Source of the DNA: Nonomuraea wenchangensis
GTDB lineage: Bacteria; Actinomycetota; Actinomycetes; Streptosporangiales; Streptosporangiaceae
Assembly (NCBI RefSeq): GCF_900111685.1
Contig: NZ_FOHX01000006.1
Coordinates: 186,001-250,000 of the forward strand
Reading direction: 5' to 3'
DNA: 64,000 nucleotides
Below are positions 8,702-17,175 of the stretch, one piece after another. A model generated the notes under the pieces. It did not search any database, was not told the origin of the DNA, and saw only the letters and a list, made by a program, of their open reading frames with translations. Made by a program: the position numbers and the translations under genes. Position 1 is the first letter of the stretch; every line of letters begins with the position of its first letter.

Positions 8702-9844
8702 ATGAGCAGCCGGAGAACCGACGCCCTGATCGCCGCGGGCGCCCTCGCCGGGATCATGGGCGGCACCTACGCCGGCCTGTCGTGGACGGGGCCGGGCGAA
8801 CGGCCGCTCGACCCGGCGGGCCTGATCCTGATCGCCGTCGCGGCGCTGTCGCTGGCCTGGCGGCGCGCGGCCCCGCTGGCGGCCGGGACCGTCGCCGTCG
8901 CGGCCGGCGCCGCCTACTACGCCGTCCACTACCCGGGCATGTTCACCGCCGGGCCCGCGCTGGCCTCGATCTACACCCTCGCCTCCCTCGGCCGCCGGGC
9001 GCAGGCGATCTGGCTGGCGGCGGGGCTGGCCCTGCCGGTGTACGGGTTCATGGCGCTGGCCGAGCAGGACCCGTCGATGGGCGACGGGATGACGTTGCTG
9101 AGCGGCTGGCTGGTCGCGATGGTCGTGGTCGGCGAGGTGACCCGGAGCGGGCGGGCGTACCTGCGGGCGGTGGAGCAGCGCGCCGAGGAGGCCGAGCGCA
9201 CCCGCGAGGAGGCGGCGCTGCGCCGGGCCGGTGAGGAGCGGCTGTGGATCGCGCAGGAGCTGCACGACTCGCTCACGCACACCATCTCCGTGGTCAACGT
9301 GCAGGCCGCGGTGGCGATGGAGCTGATGGACCGGGATCCGGCGCGGGCCAGGGAGGCGCTGGCGGCGGTCAAGGACTCCGGGCACGAGGCGATGCGCGAG
9401 CTGCGGGCCACGCTGGGCGTGCTGCGGCGGGCGGGGCCGGAGCGCGAGGCGGACGCCGGGCTCGACGGGCTGCCGGGGCTGGTGTCCCGGGCCGGGCGGG
9501 CGGGGCCGCGGGTGTCGTACGCGGTGACGGGCGAGCCTTACCCGGTGCCGCCGGAGGTGGGGCGGGCCGCGTACCGGATCGTGCAGGAGGCGCTGACCAA
9601 CGTGCTGCGCCACTCGGGCGCGGCGTCGGTCGTGGTGACCGTCGGCTACGATCCGGCGGGGATCACGCTGCGGGTGGACGACGACGGCGAGGCCGGGACG
9701 GTCACGCCGGGGATGGGGCTGATCGGGATGCGCGAGCGCGCGGTCGCGGCAGGCGGTTCGCTGACGGCCGGGCCGGGGCCGGCCGGAGGATTCAGCGTGC
9801 GCGCCGACCTGCCGGTGCCCGTGGGGGCGGGCGCGGGCCGGTGA
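8702..9844 (+). CDS. Sensor histidine kinase, NarX/DesK-like (HisKA_3)
   Basis: 380 residues: an N-terminal membrane domain of about five helices (residues 8-145), a short coiled coil rich in Glu/Arg, the HisKA_3 dimerisation box with His188 in AQELHDSLTH, and a C-terminal HATPase region (EALTNVLRHS; VDDDGEAG; GMGLIGMRERA). It autophosphorylates on His188 and passes phosphate to the response regulator whose GTG start overlaps its stop. No large extracellular sensor domain is seen, so the cue is probably sensed in or near the membrane. The divergent multicopper oxidase operon is the likeliest target (inference). Confidence 0.9.
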   Translation: MSSRRTDALIAAGALAGIMGGTYAGLSWTGPGERPLDPAGLILIAVAALSLAWRRAAPLAAGTVAVAAGAAYYAVHYPGMFTAGPALASIYTLASLGRRAQAIWLAAGLALPVYGFMALAEQDPSMGDGMTLLSGWLVAMVVVGEVTRSGRAYLRAVEQRAEEAERTREEAALRRAGEERLWIAQELHDSLTHTISVVNVQAAVAMELMDRDPARAREALAAVKDSGHEAMRELRATLGVLRRAGPEREADAGLDGLPGLVSRAGRAGPRVSYAVTGEPYPVPPEVGRAAYRIVQEALTNVLRHSGAASVVVTVGYDPAGITLRVDDDGEAGTVTPGMGLIGMRERAVAAGGSLTAGPGPAGGFSVRADLPVPVGAGAGR

Positions 9845-10509
9845 TCGAGGTCCTGCTGGCCGACGACCAGCCGCTCATCCGCGCCGGGTTCAAGGCGCTG
9901 CTGGAGCTGACCGACGACATCCGGGTGGTCGGCGAGGCGGGCGACGGCGCGCGGGCGGTCGAGCTGGCCCGCCGGCTGCGCCCCGACGTGGCGCTGCTCG
10001 ACGTGCGGATGCCGCTGCTCGACGGCATCCAGGCCACCCGCAGGATCGGCGCCGACCCGGAGCTCGACGGCGTCCGCGTGGTGATCCTCACCAACTACGC
10101 GCTCGACGAGTACGTCTTCGCCGCGCTGCGGGCGGGGGCGTCCGGCTTCCTGCTGAAGGACATCGAGCCCGGCGACCTGCTGCGCTCGGTGCGGGTGGCC
10201 GCCCAGGGCGAGGCGCTGCTGTCGCCGTCGGTGACCCGCCGCCTCATCGAGGAGTACGTCAGCACCCCGCCGCGCCCGTCCGCCCGCCCCGCCGGGCTGG
10301 AGCGGCTGACCGAGCGCGAGCGCGAGATCGTCTCCCTCGTCGGCCGCGGCATGTCGAACGAGGAGATCGCCGCCCACCTGGTGATCAGCGCGGCCACCGC
10401 CAAGACGCACGTGAGCCGGTCGATGACCAAGCTGGGCGTACGCGACCGGGCGCAGCTCGTCGTCCTCGCCTACGAGTCAGGGCTGGTCGTGCCGGGCGGA
10501 CACGCCTAG
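9841..10509 (+). CDS. NarL/LuxR-family response regulator
   Basis: 222 residues. Receiver domain 1-120 with phospho-acceptor Asp54 (ALLDVRMP), an acidic pair LLADDQ near the N-terminus and Lys in FLLKDIEPG. A C-terminal LuxR helix-turn-helix spans about 155-215 (LTEREREIVSLVGRGMSNEE; KTHVSRSMTKLG). The GTG start at 9841 overlaps the kinase stop, so the pair is translationally coupled. It probably binds DNA as a phosphorylated dimer; the GTAC dyads at 8603-8655 are candidate sites. Confidence 0.92.
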   Translation: MIEVLLADDQPLIRAGFKALLELTDDIRVVGEAGDGARAVELARRLRPDVALLDVRMPLLDGIQATRRIGADPELDGVRVVILTNYALDEYVFAALRAGASGFLLKDIEPGDLLRSVRVAAQGEALLSPSVTRRLIEEYVSTPPRPSARPAGLERLTEREREIVSLVGRGMSNEEIAAHLVISAATAKTHVSRSMTKLGVRDRAQLVVLAYESGLVVPGGHA

Positions 10510-10514
10510 CGCGC

Positions 10515-10610
10515 TCAGCCCGTCAGCAGGACGTAGGCGTTCAGCACCCAGATCAGCGTCCACAGCAGGACGGCGCCGAGCCGGCCGTCCACCGCGCGGT
10601 CCCCGCTCAT
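10515..10610 (-). CDS. Possible 31-residue single-pass membrane protein
   Basis: A short frame from ATG 10610 to TGA encodes MSGDRAVDGRLGAV followed by a hydrophobic helix (LLWTLIWVLNAYVLLTG). A GAGG ribosome site lies about eight bases upstream of the ATG. The polar N-terminus, one 17-residue helix and immediate stop are typical of small regulatory membrane proteins. The only evidence is the ribosome site and the amphipathic layout; chance is not excluded. It converges on the response-regulator gene. Confidence 0.4.
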   Translation of the reverse strand: MSGDRAVDGRLGAVLLWTLIWVLNAYVLLTG

Positions 10611-10646
10611 CAGCACCGCCTCGCTCCCCTTCCGTTCATCGTGGTC

Positions 10647-11840
10647 CTACCCGCTGACCGGCTTGCCGAGCGCGCTGCCGGCCAGCCAGTCCTCCCACGA
10701 CTTGGCCCACGGCGTCGGGCCGTTGCCGAAACGCAGCTTCCTGGAGGTCCCGGTGACCTCGATGACGTCGCCGCGCTGGGTGAACTCGTAGAACCAGCGG
10801 GCGTCCTCCGGACTGGCGTTGACGCAGCCGTGGCTGACGTTGCGGCTGCCCTGCGCCCCCGTGGACCACGGGGCGGCGTGGAAGAAGGTGCCGCTGTAGG
10901 TCATGCGGACGTTCCACTTGGTACGGATGCGGTATTCACCCGGCTTGCCGACGGTCGCGGAGTCCATGATGGTCGTGGCGGACTTCTCCTGCGCGATCAT
11001 GACGCCGGAGTAGCTGTCGTCGCCGGGCTTGCCGAGACTGACCGGGATCGTCCTGACGACCTTGCCGCCGTCCCGCACCACGGCGCGGTGGGTGCTCGCG
11101 CTGACCTTCGTGATGTGCGAGGGGCCCACGGTGAAGCTCAGCTCGCGGTCCTTCGTGCCCCACACGCCCTCGCCGGCGCGCAGCCCCGCCAGGTGCGCCA
11201 CGACCGTGACCTTCTCCCCGACCGGCCAGTACTCGCGCGGCCTGAACTGCACCTCGCGCTCGCTCACCCAGCTCCAGGCTCCCTCGACCGGCTTCGACAT
11301 GCGCACCACCAGCGACCGTTCGATCCGCGCCCGGTCCGCCTTCGCGGTCACCGGCCGCGACAGCAGGAGCTGCACGGGCATGCCGACGCCGACCCGCTCG
11401 CCGTCCAGCGGCGACATGCCGCTCTCCAGCACCCGGGCCGGCTTGAGCGTGGCGAACTTGGCCGTCGCCGTGACCGGCCGGCCGTCGGTGCCCGTGGCCT
11501 CGGCGCTGACGGTGTAGCGGGCCGAGGGCCGTAACGGCCACCGGGGGCGCCAGGTGCCGTCGGCGGCGAGCGTGCCGCGTACCTCGCGGCCCTTGGCGTC
11601 GGTCACGCTCACGCCGGTGAGCTTGCCCTGCGCCACCTTGACGCCGACGCCCGTGTCCGGCGGGACCTTCGTGGTCCCGTCGGCGGGCGTGATCGACAGC
11701 CTGGCCGCCGGGCCCTGCTCCGCCGGCGTGCCCGCGCCGCCCGGTCGCGGGTCACCGATCCCGCCGGTTGCTGAGGTGCAGCCGGCGGTCAGGAGCAGCG
11801 CCGCGGCGAGGGCGCCGGCGATCGTCGTGCCGTTCCGCAT
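10647..11840 (-). CDS. L,D-transpeptidase (YkuD) lipoprotein with Ig-like domains
   Basis: 397 residues. A lipoprotein signal ends at LLLTAGC. Two Ig-like beta domains follow (about 45-140 and 145-250), as in mycobacterial Ldt enzymes, then the YkuD catalytic domain with SHGCVN (His337, nucleophile Cys339). It makes 3-3 peptide cross-links in peptidoglycan or attaches proteins to it, outside the membrane. A C-terminal Trp-rich cap (WAKSWEDWLAGSALG) is also seen in actinobacterial Ldts. The gene starts 128 bases after the unknown gene at 11969 on the same strand. Confidence 0.92.
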   Translation of the reverse strand: MRNGTTIAGALAAALLLTAGCTSATGGIGDPRPGGAGTPAEQGPAARLSITPADGTTKVPPDTGVGVKVAQGKLTGVSVTDAKGREVRGTLAADGTWRPRWPLRPSARYTVSAEATGTDGRPVTATAKFATLKPARVLESGMSPLDGERVGVGMPVQLLLSRPVTAKADRARIERSLVVRMSKPVEGAWSWVSEREVQFRPREYWPVGEKVTVVAHLAGLRAGEGVWGTKDRELSFTVGPSHITKVSASTHRAVVRDGGKVVRTIPVSLGKPGDDSYSGVMIAQEKSATTIMDSATVGKPGEYRIRTKWNVRMTYSGTFFHAAPWSTGAQGSRNVSHGCVNASPEDARWFYEFTQRGDVIEVTGTSRKLRFGNGPTPWAKSWEDWLAGSALGKPVSG

Positions 11841-11968
11841 GATGCCTCCCGCCTGAGGAGAGCGGACAGTCGCGCATGTGAGCCACCGCCCCTTCCCCCG
11901 ATGACGGCGGGCATGCGGATCACGGGCTCACGATCGACAGTACGAACGCCGGGACGGCACGGTTCATC

Positions 11969-12631
11969 TCAGGCGAAACGCTCGACCGTGACCGGGATCA
12001 GGCCCTGCCGGCGTACGGCCTGCCGTTGGTAGGTCAGCAGCGCCTCCAGCGTGGCCAGCGAGCCGCCGCCGAGCCGGGCCGTCACGTCCACGCACCAGGC
12101 GATCCCCGACCCGATGCGGCGCAGCTCCCACGTGAAGCCGTGCCCGCCCGCGCTCACGGACGCCGTGCCGACCACCCGCGGATCGCCCGTGGGCTTCAGC
12201 CGGAGCGCCGCCTGCGCGCCCGCCAGCCCGTCCGCGCCCAGCTCGCCGGCGAACAGGATGCGGTAGCGGCGGTCCTTGTCCGGCCCCGACCCCAGCCGGA
12301 GCGGGGCCGTGGTGGGCAGGGGCTGGCGGCGCCTGAAATGCTCGCGCAGCTCCTCCTCCTCGGGCAGCTCTCCCCCGCCGAGCCGCGCGTACGCCTCCCG
12401 CGCCACGCGCCGGCCCGCCGGCCGTACCCGGGCGCGGAGGGCGCCGTCGGAGCGGATGAGCCTGCTGACCTCCGGCGCGGCCAGCCACTCCCCGGTCTCC
12501 GATCCCCACTCGGCGCTGTCGATGCCGGCCGCGGTGAAGTCCTCGCAGAGGACGAACTCCTCCACGAGGACTCCCGCCAGGGACCGGTCATGTGCCGAGG
12601 TGGAGATCAGGTAGTAGTCCATTCCCCGCAT
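11969..12631 (-). CDS. Hypothetical protein
   Basis: 220 residues, no signal peptide or membrane helix, and no family I recognise. The N-terminus (MDYYLISTSAHDRSLAGVLV) looks like a beta-alpha start. The middle is charged (PEEEELREHF), and the C-terminal half is beta-rich with repeated Gly (SAGGHGFTWELRRIGSGIAW; ARLGGGSLATLEALLTYQ). ATG 12631 is used; ATG 12622 is an alternative, and neither has a strong ribosome site. It is divergent from the deacetylase gene. Confidence 0.6.
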   Translation of the reverse strand: MRGMDYYLISTSAHDRSLAGVLVEEFVLCEDFTAAGIDSAEWGSETGEWLAAPEVSRLIRSDGALRARVRPAGRRVAREAYARLGGGELPEEEELREHFRRRQPLPTTAPLRLGSGPDKDRRYRILFAGELGADGLAGAQAALRLKPTGDPRVVGTASVSAGGHGFTWELRRIGSGIAWCVDVTARLGGGSLATLEALLTYQRQAVRRQGLIPVTVERFA

Positions 12632-12822
12632 GATCCTCGGCCCCGGATCGCCGGATCAAGTTTCCGCGCCGTGCCGGTCCCGGTCGCCGTCGTAGGTCTG
12701 ACCGCCGGAGAAGGGAACTGTGTCATCGGAGAGAACGGTTCACCGCGAACCAGGTGCGAGTGGCGGATGTCCAACCGTTCGGGGATGGTCCCGGCGGGCG
12801 GGACCGGCGAGTGGGGGATCGG

Positions 12823-13842
12823 ATGAGCGCGGGTGCTGCGAGGCGGGGGGCGGCGCGGGTGGCCGCAGTGGTGACCATGGCCGCGGCGATGTGCGCGACG
12901 GTCCACCAGCGACTGGACGCCGGAACGCTCCAACCCACCGACGCGACCCCGACCAGGAGCACCGCCCCGCGCTTGGCCGGGGGCGCCGGCGCGGGACCGA
13001 CCGGGAGCACCGGCACGGGCTTGGCCGGGAGCACCGCCCCGCGCCCCACTCCGAGCGCCACTCCCAGCGCCACCCCGAGCTCCGTCCCCAGCGCCACCCC
13101 AAGCGCCACCCCCAGCTCCAGCGCGGGCGCCACCCCCAGCCCCACCCCCAGTTCCGGGGCGGGTGCGGCGGTCGTGGCGCGGGTGGAGGCCGGGCGGGAG
13201 AAGCCGGTGAACAGGCCCGCCGGCCAGCCGGTCGACTGCCGGCGGGTCAAGTGCGTGGCGCTGACCTTCGACGACGGCCCCGGCCCGTACACCGACACGC
13301 TGCTGCGCCACCTCGCCGCCCACCAGGCGCCCGCCACGTTCTTCGTCGTCGGCCAGAACGTCGCCGCCTACCCCTCCGTGCTGCGCCGCACCGCCGCGGC
13401 CGGGCACGAGATCGGCAACCACACCTGGTCGCACCAGGACCTGACGAAGCTGTCCGCCGCCGCCGTACGGACCGAGCTGGCCCGCACCGACGAGGCCGTC
13501 AGGGCCGCCGTGGGCTTCGTGCCGGCGCTCGTCCGGCCCCCGTACGGGGCCTTCGACAACACCCTGCGCGTCAGGATCAAGCGTCCGCTCGTGCTGTGGA
13601 GCGTGGACACCCTCGACTGGCTGCACCGCGACAGCGCCCGGGTCGCCAGGGTGGCGATCAGGTCGGCCCGGCCGGGCGGCATCATCCTGTTCCACGACAT
13701 CCACCCGACGACCGTGAAGGCCATCCCCCGGGTGCTGAAGGCGTTGTCCAGGAAGGGGTACACGTTCGTCACCGTGAGCCAGTTGTTCGACGGCCGGCCG
13801 CCGCGCCTGGTCTACGAGGGGGACGCGCCGCACCAGGGTTGA
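12823..13842 (+). CDS. Secreted polysaccharide deacetylase (NodB/CE4)
   Basis: 339 residues. An N-terminal hydrophobic export segment is followed by a ~90-residue Ser/Thr/Pro/Ala linker with repeated PSATPSATPSS units, then a NodB domain from about 140. The CE4 motifs are present: TFDDGP (catalytic base and metal Asp), GNHTWSH (metal His pair), RPPYGA, DTLDW and ILFHDIHPTT. Such enzymes remove N-acetyl groups from peptidoglycan or chitin-like polymers in a metal-dependent way. ATG 12823 follows a GGGGG ribosome site; an upstream ATG (12754) would extend the N-terminus with unlikely sequence. The linker suits a wall-spanning enzyme. Confidence 0.9.
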   Translation: MSAGAARRGAARVAAVVTMAAAMCATVHQRLDAGTLQPTDATPTRSTAPRLAGGAGAGPTGSTGTGLAGSTAPRPTPSATPSATPSSVPSATPSATPSSSAGATPSPTPSSGAGAAVVARVEAGREKPVNRPAGQPVDCRRVKCVALTFDDGPGPYTDTLLRHLAAHQAPATFFVVGQNVAAYPSVLRRTAAAGHEIGNHTWSHQDLTKLSAAAVRTELARTDEAVRAAVGFVPALVRPPYGAFDNTLRVRIKRPLVLWSVDTLDWLHRDSARVARVAIRSARPGGIILFHDIHPTTVKAIPRVLKALSRKGYTFVTVSQLFDGRPPRLVYEGDAPHQG

Positions 13843-13857
13843 ACCCGGGATGTGTCT

Positions 13858-13884
13858 GAACTTTTCGTGACACGCCCCCGTATC
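13858..13884 (+). promoter_or_regulatory. ECF-sigma-type promoter
   Basis: GAAC at 13858-13861, a 17-base spacer, then CGTATC at 13879. This matches the general GAAC-N16/17-CGT form of extracytoplasmic-function sigma promoters. It would place the start near 13891, just before GTG 13909. No ECF sigma gene is in the window. Confidence 0.4.
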
Positions 13885-13908
13885 TGACGGTGTGAGCGGT
13901 GGTCGCGT

Positions 13909-14523
13909 GTGAAACCCGAGCAGGAAGGACGCTTCGGCGGCACCGACAGCAGGGACGGCGCGCAGGCCGGCCGGGCCGGCCTGCGCGGCCCCCGCTCGAT
14001 GGTGTTCGCCGTCGTCTGCGTGTACGCCGCGCTCGGCCTGCACACGCTGGCCGGCGGCTCCGGCGTCGGCCCGGGGCTGCTCGCCGCCGCCACCGCCGCG
14101 ACCGGAGCGGGAGCCTTCCTCCTCGCCCGCCGCCGGCGCTCGCTCGGGACGCTGGTCGTGGCCGCCTTCGCCGCCCAGTACGGCATGCACCGCCTCTTCG
14201 GCATGGGCGGCACCGCGCCCGCTTCCTCCCACCACGAGCACGGGCACGGCGGTGGCGAGCTTTCCACGGGGCTCGGCATGCTGGTCGCGCACGTGGTCGT
14301 CGCGGCGCTGTCCGCCTGGTGGCTGCACCGGGGCGAGACGGCGCTGGGGACGTTCCTGACGCTGCTGGCCCGCGCGGTGCGCGGCTTCTGGCGCGGCCTG
14401 ACCGCCCGCGCCCCGCTCCCGGAGACCGGCGTGACCCGCCCGGTCGTGCCCGCAGCGGTCGCCGTACGGCAGCCGCAGGTCCTGACAGGGGCGATGTGCC
14501 GGCGGGGACCGCCCGTACGATGA
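13909..14523 (+). CDS. His-rich membrane protein
   Basis: 204 residues with about four hydrophobic segments (FAVVCVYAALGLHTLAGG; GLLAAATAATGAGAFLLA; GTLVVAAFAAQYGMHRLFGM; LVAHVVVAALSAWWLH). A loop SSHHEHGHGGG is a likely metal-binding stretch. The C-terminal ~50 residues are soluble and Arg/Pro-rich. I do not assign a family with certainty; it resembles small membrane proteins found beside PepSY proteins in actinomycetes and linked to copper. It precedes the PepSY gene by 250 bases of structured leader. GTG 13909 has little ribosome site, consistent with a very short leader. Confidence 0.65.
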   Translation: MKPEQEGRFGGTDSRDGAQAGRAGLRGPRSMVFAVVCVYAALGLHTLAGGSGVGPGLLAAATAATGAGAFLLARRRRSLGTLVVAAFAAQYGMHRLFGMGGTAPASSHHEHGHGGGELSTGLGMLVAHVVVAALSAWWLHRGETALGTFLTLLARAVRGFWRGLTARAPLPETGVTRPVVPAAVAVRQPQVLTGAMCRRGPPVR

Positions 14524-14607
14524 CGTAAGCCGGTTCCCGGCTCCGCAGACTTCTTCCGTTTCCGCAGCTCGCGCGGCCGATCGATGACGCCGCGCGGCCG
14601 CTCCGCC

Positions 14608-14766
14608 GTGCCCGGAGGACCGGGCACGGACCCGCAGCGCCGCCCTGCCCGCACGCCGGTCAGGGACCCGCCGTGCCCGCAGGCCGGCCGCGCGCCGCCG
14701 CCCCTTCGCGTCAGGAGGCTCCCGTGCGGAGCCTCCGGGCGAGGAACCCCTCCGTAAGGAACGGAG
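14608..14766 (+). ncRNA. Structured 5' leader of the PepSY gene (candidate cis-regulatory RNA)
   Basis: Three hairpins occur in succession: GTGCCCGG-AGGA-CCGGGCAC (14608-14627, perfect 8 bp), GGAGGCTCC-CGTGC-GGAGCCTCC (14714-14736, perfect 9 bp) and CTCCGT-AAGGA-ACGGAG (14750-14766, perfect 6 bp). The last one holds the ribosome site of the ATG at 14774 in its loop and 3' arm, so it could switch translation. No known riboswitch consensus is seen. Confidence 0.4.
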
Positions 14767-14773
14767 TCCCCCC

Positions 14774-16213
14774 ATGACCTCAGTCGAGGCCCGTCCCGTC
14801 AGCACCCCCGCCCCTCCCGCCACCGCCGCCTCCTCCCAGCGTTATCGCGCCGTCTGGCGGTGGCACTTCTACGCGGGCCTGTTCGTCGCCCCCGTGCTGC
14901 TCGTGCTCGCCGTCACGGGCTCGATCTACCTGTTCAAGGAGCCGTTCGAGGCGTGGCGCTACCAGGACGTGCGGGAGCTCGCGCAGCCGGTGGCCGCGCC
15001 GCGCCCGCTGTCGGAGCAGATCGCCGCCGCCCAGCGGGCGCGTCCCGGCGCGCCGGTGATGTCCGTCATTCCGCCCGCGTCCCCTGACCGCACCACCCGA
15101 GTCATCCTTCAGGGCGCGGACAGCGGTCCGTTCGCGCAGGGTGTCTCGGTCTACGTCCATCCGGGGACGGGCGAGGTCGTCGGCCAGATCGACGACGCGG
15201 CCACGTTCATGCGGGTGGTACGGACGATCCACGGCGAGCTGATGGCCGGCACCGTGGGCGACCGGGTGGTTGAGGTGGCCGCGTGCTGGGCGCTGATCCT
15301 CGTGGCCTCGGGCACGTACCTGTGGTGGACCGGCCGCCGGACCCGGAGCAGGGCGTCGCGGTCGGCGCGTGGCCGGCTGCGCCGCCTGCACGTGCTGGTC
15401 GGCGTCGGCGCGGGCGCGGTGGTGGTGTTCCTGGTCATGTCCGGGCTGCCGTGGTCGGGGGTGTGGGGCGACGGGCTGCAGCGCGTCCAGGAGCGTACCG
15501 GCTCGACCGCGCCGAGCGCCGCGGACTTCCCGAGCACCTCGACGCCGCCGCTGTCCGGTGAGCTGTCCGGCAACCCGGACGCGAAGGTGCCGTGGGCGGC
15601 CGAGCGGCTGCCCGTGCCGAGCTCCGGCGGCGAGCACGCCGGGCACGGGGGCGGCGGCGGGGTGCTGCAGCCCGGCGCGCTGCCGGTGGAGGCCGCGCTG
15701 GCCGCCGCCGGGCCCTCGGTCGCCTCGTGCGCCGAGTGCGACGTCAAGGTGCTGCTGCCGGACGGCCCGACCGGCGTCTACACGGTCGTGGCCGAGCCGC
15801 GCCGCGACCCGTCGGACGGCCGTACGCTCCACGTGGACCAGTACACGGGCAAGGTGCTGACGTCGTACGGCTGGGCCGAGTACGGCACCGTCGCCAAGCT
15901 CGTCGAGCAGGGCATCGCGCTGCACGAGGGCCGCAGGTACGGCCCCGCCAACCTGGCCGTCATGCTGGCCGCCTGCCTGGCGCTGGTCACGCTCGTGGTG
16001 ACCGGCGCGATGATGTGGTGGAAGCGCCGCCCCCGGGGCCGCGCCGGTGCGCCCGCCCGGCCGACGGACCGGCGCAGCGCGTACGGGGTGATCGCCGTCA
16101 TGGCGGTGCTCGGGCTGGTGTTCCCGCTGGCCGGGGTCACGATGGCGGCGGTGCTGCTGCTCGACTGGCTGGTGCTGCGGCGCATCCCGGCCGTGGCCAG
16201 GTTCGTGGGCTGA
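14774..16213 (+). CDS. PepSY-associated TM helix protein
   Basis: 479 residues with the usual layout of PepSY_TM proteins: a helix at 30-52 (HFYAGLFVAPVLLVLAVTGS), a large extracytoplasmic PepSY region, helices near 165-185 and 205-225, a second extracytoplasmic loop with a HAGHGGGGG stretch, and two or three C-terminal helices ending near 470. Conserved WRWHFYAGL and IHGELM motifs are seen. Family members are thought to act in iron-siderophore or copper reduction at the membrane. The His-rich loop and the His-rich protein encoded upstream suggest a metal role. ATG 14774 sits next to a ribosome site buried in a hairpin. Confidence 0.85.
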   Translation: MTSVEARPVSTPAPPATAASSQRYRAVWRWHFYAGLFVAPVLLVLAVTGSIYLFKEPFEAWRYQDVRELAQPVAAPRPLSEQIAAAQRARPGAPVMSVIPPASPDRTTRVILQGADSGPFAQGVSVYVHPGTGEVVGQIDDAATFMRVVRTIHGELMAGTVGDRVVEVAACWALILVASGTYLWWTGRRTRSRASRSARGRLRRLHVLVGVGAGAVVVFLVMSGLPWSGVWGDGLQRVQERTGSTAPSAADFPSTSTPPLSGELSGNPDAKVPWAAERLPVPSSGGEHAGHGGGGGVLQPGALPVEAALAAAGPSVASCAECDVKVLLPDGPTGVYTVVAEPRRDPSDGRTLHVDQYTGKVLTSYGWAEYGTVAKLVEQGIALHEGRRYGPANLAVMLAACLALVTLVVTGAMMWWKRRPRGRAGAPARPTDRRSAYGVIAVMAVLGLVFPLAGVTMAAVLLLDWLVLRRIPAVARFVG

Positions 16214-16215
16214 GC

Positions 16216-17175
16216 TCAAGCACTCGGCTCGACGGGCGGGGTGCCGTGCGTGTGGAAGGACTCGATGGTCTTCAGCCCCCATGCCTGGCCCTTGGCCCGC
16301 TCGGCCTCCGTCCAGGTCACCACGCGCCAGTCGGGGGCCAGGATGAGCCGGGTGAGCGGGTTGCACAGCTCGATGCGGTTGCCGCCGGGTTCGTAGACGT
16401 AGAGGAAGAACGTCTGCTGGATGGCGTGCTTGTGCGGGCCGGTCTCGATGTGGACGCCCCGCTCAAGGCAGATGTCGGCGGCGCGCAGGATGTCCTCGCG
16501 GCCGTTGGTGGCGAACGCGATGTGGTGCAGCCGCCCCGAGGAGCCCGACCAGTCGTCGGTGAAGACCAGGTCGTACGACTTGTTCCCGAAGTGCAGCCAC
16601 TGCGCCGCGATGCGGCCGCTGTTCAGCATGATCTGCTCGGTGACCCGGGCGCCGAGCACGTCGCGGACGAAAGCGCCGTTCGCGGCGGCCTCGGCGGCCA
16701 GGAAGTTGACGTGGTCGAGGCGGCGCACGCCCACCCCGTGGCCGGGGAACGCCTGCGGCTGGTTCTTCAGCGCCGGGCGCAGCTCCTCGGGGGCCTCGTA
16801 CCACTCCGACTCCCAGTACAGGTGCAGCTCGTGCCCGTCGGGGTCGCGGAAGGCGTACGTCGGGCCGCGCCCGGCGTCGCCGTCACGCCAGCCGATGCCG
16901 AGCCCGGAGTCCTTGATCGCGGCGATCCGGCGCTCCAGCGCCTCCGGGCTGCTCGCGCGCAGGCCCGTGGCGCGCAGGCCGGAGGTGCGGTGGGCGGTGA
17001 GCTTGAGGCTGTGGTGCTCGTAGTCGTCGTAGGTGCGCAGGTAGACGGAGTCGCCGTCCTCGCCGGCGCGGGTCATGCCGAGGATCTCGGTGAAGAACCA
17101 CAGGCTCCGCTCGGGCTCGGGCGTGAGCAGCTCGGCGTAGGCGAGGTGGGCGACGTCGTGCAGGAGGGCGTTCAT
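16216..17175 (-). CDS. Type I extradiol ring-cleavage dioxygenase (VOC fold)
   Basis: 319 residues with two vicinal-oxygen-chelate domains. The metal triad is His155 (RRLDHVNF), His218 (RLHHIAF) and Glu269 (GGNRIEL). This is close in position to the His155/His214/Glu267 triad of actinobacterial homoprotocatechuate 2,3-dioxygenase; Tyr259 also fits the catalytic Tyr. The enzyme would insert O2 next to a catechol diol, using Fe(II) or Mn(II). It is last in a four-gene operon, its start overlapping the GalD-like stop by ATGA. That neighbourhood normally goes with type II gallate or protocatechuate 4,5-dioxygenases, so the substrate is an open question. Confidence 0.88.
   Translation of the reverse strand: MNALLHDVAHLAYAELLTPEPERSLWFFTEILGMTRAGEDGDSVYLRTYDDYEHHSLKLTAHRTSGLRATGLRASSPEALERRIAAIKDSGLGIGWRDGDAGRGPTYAFRDPDGHELHLYWESEWYEAPEELRPALKNQPQAFPGHGVGVRRLDHVNFLAAEAAANGAFVRDVLGARVTEQIMLNSGRIAAQWLHFGNKSYDLVFTDDWSGSSGRLHHIAFATNGREDILRAADICLERGVHIETGPHKHAIQQTFFLYVYEPGGNRIELCNPLTRLILAPDWRVVTWTEAERAKGQAWGLKTIESFHTHGTPPVEPSA

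Noticed and set aside
14524-14773. Cobalamin or other known riboswitch before the PepSY gene
   Set aside because: No B12-box-like or other known conserved core could be found by eye; kept only as a structured leader.
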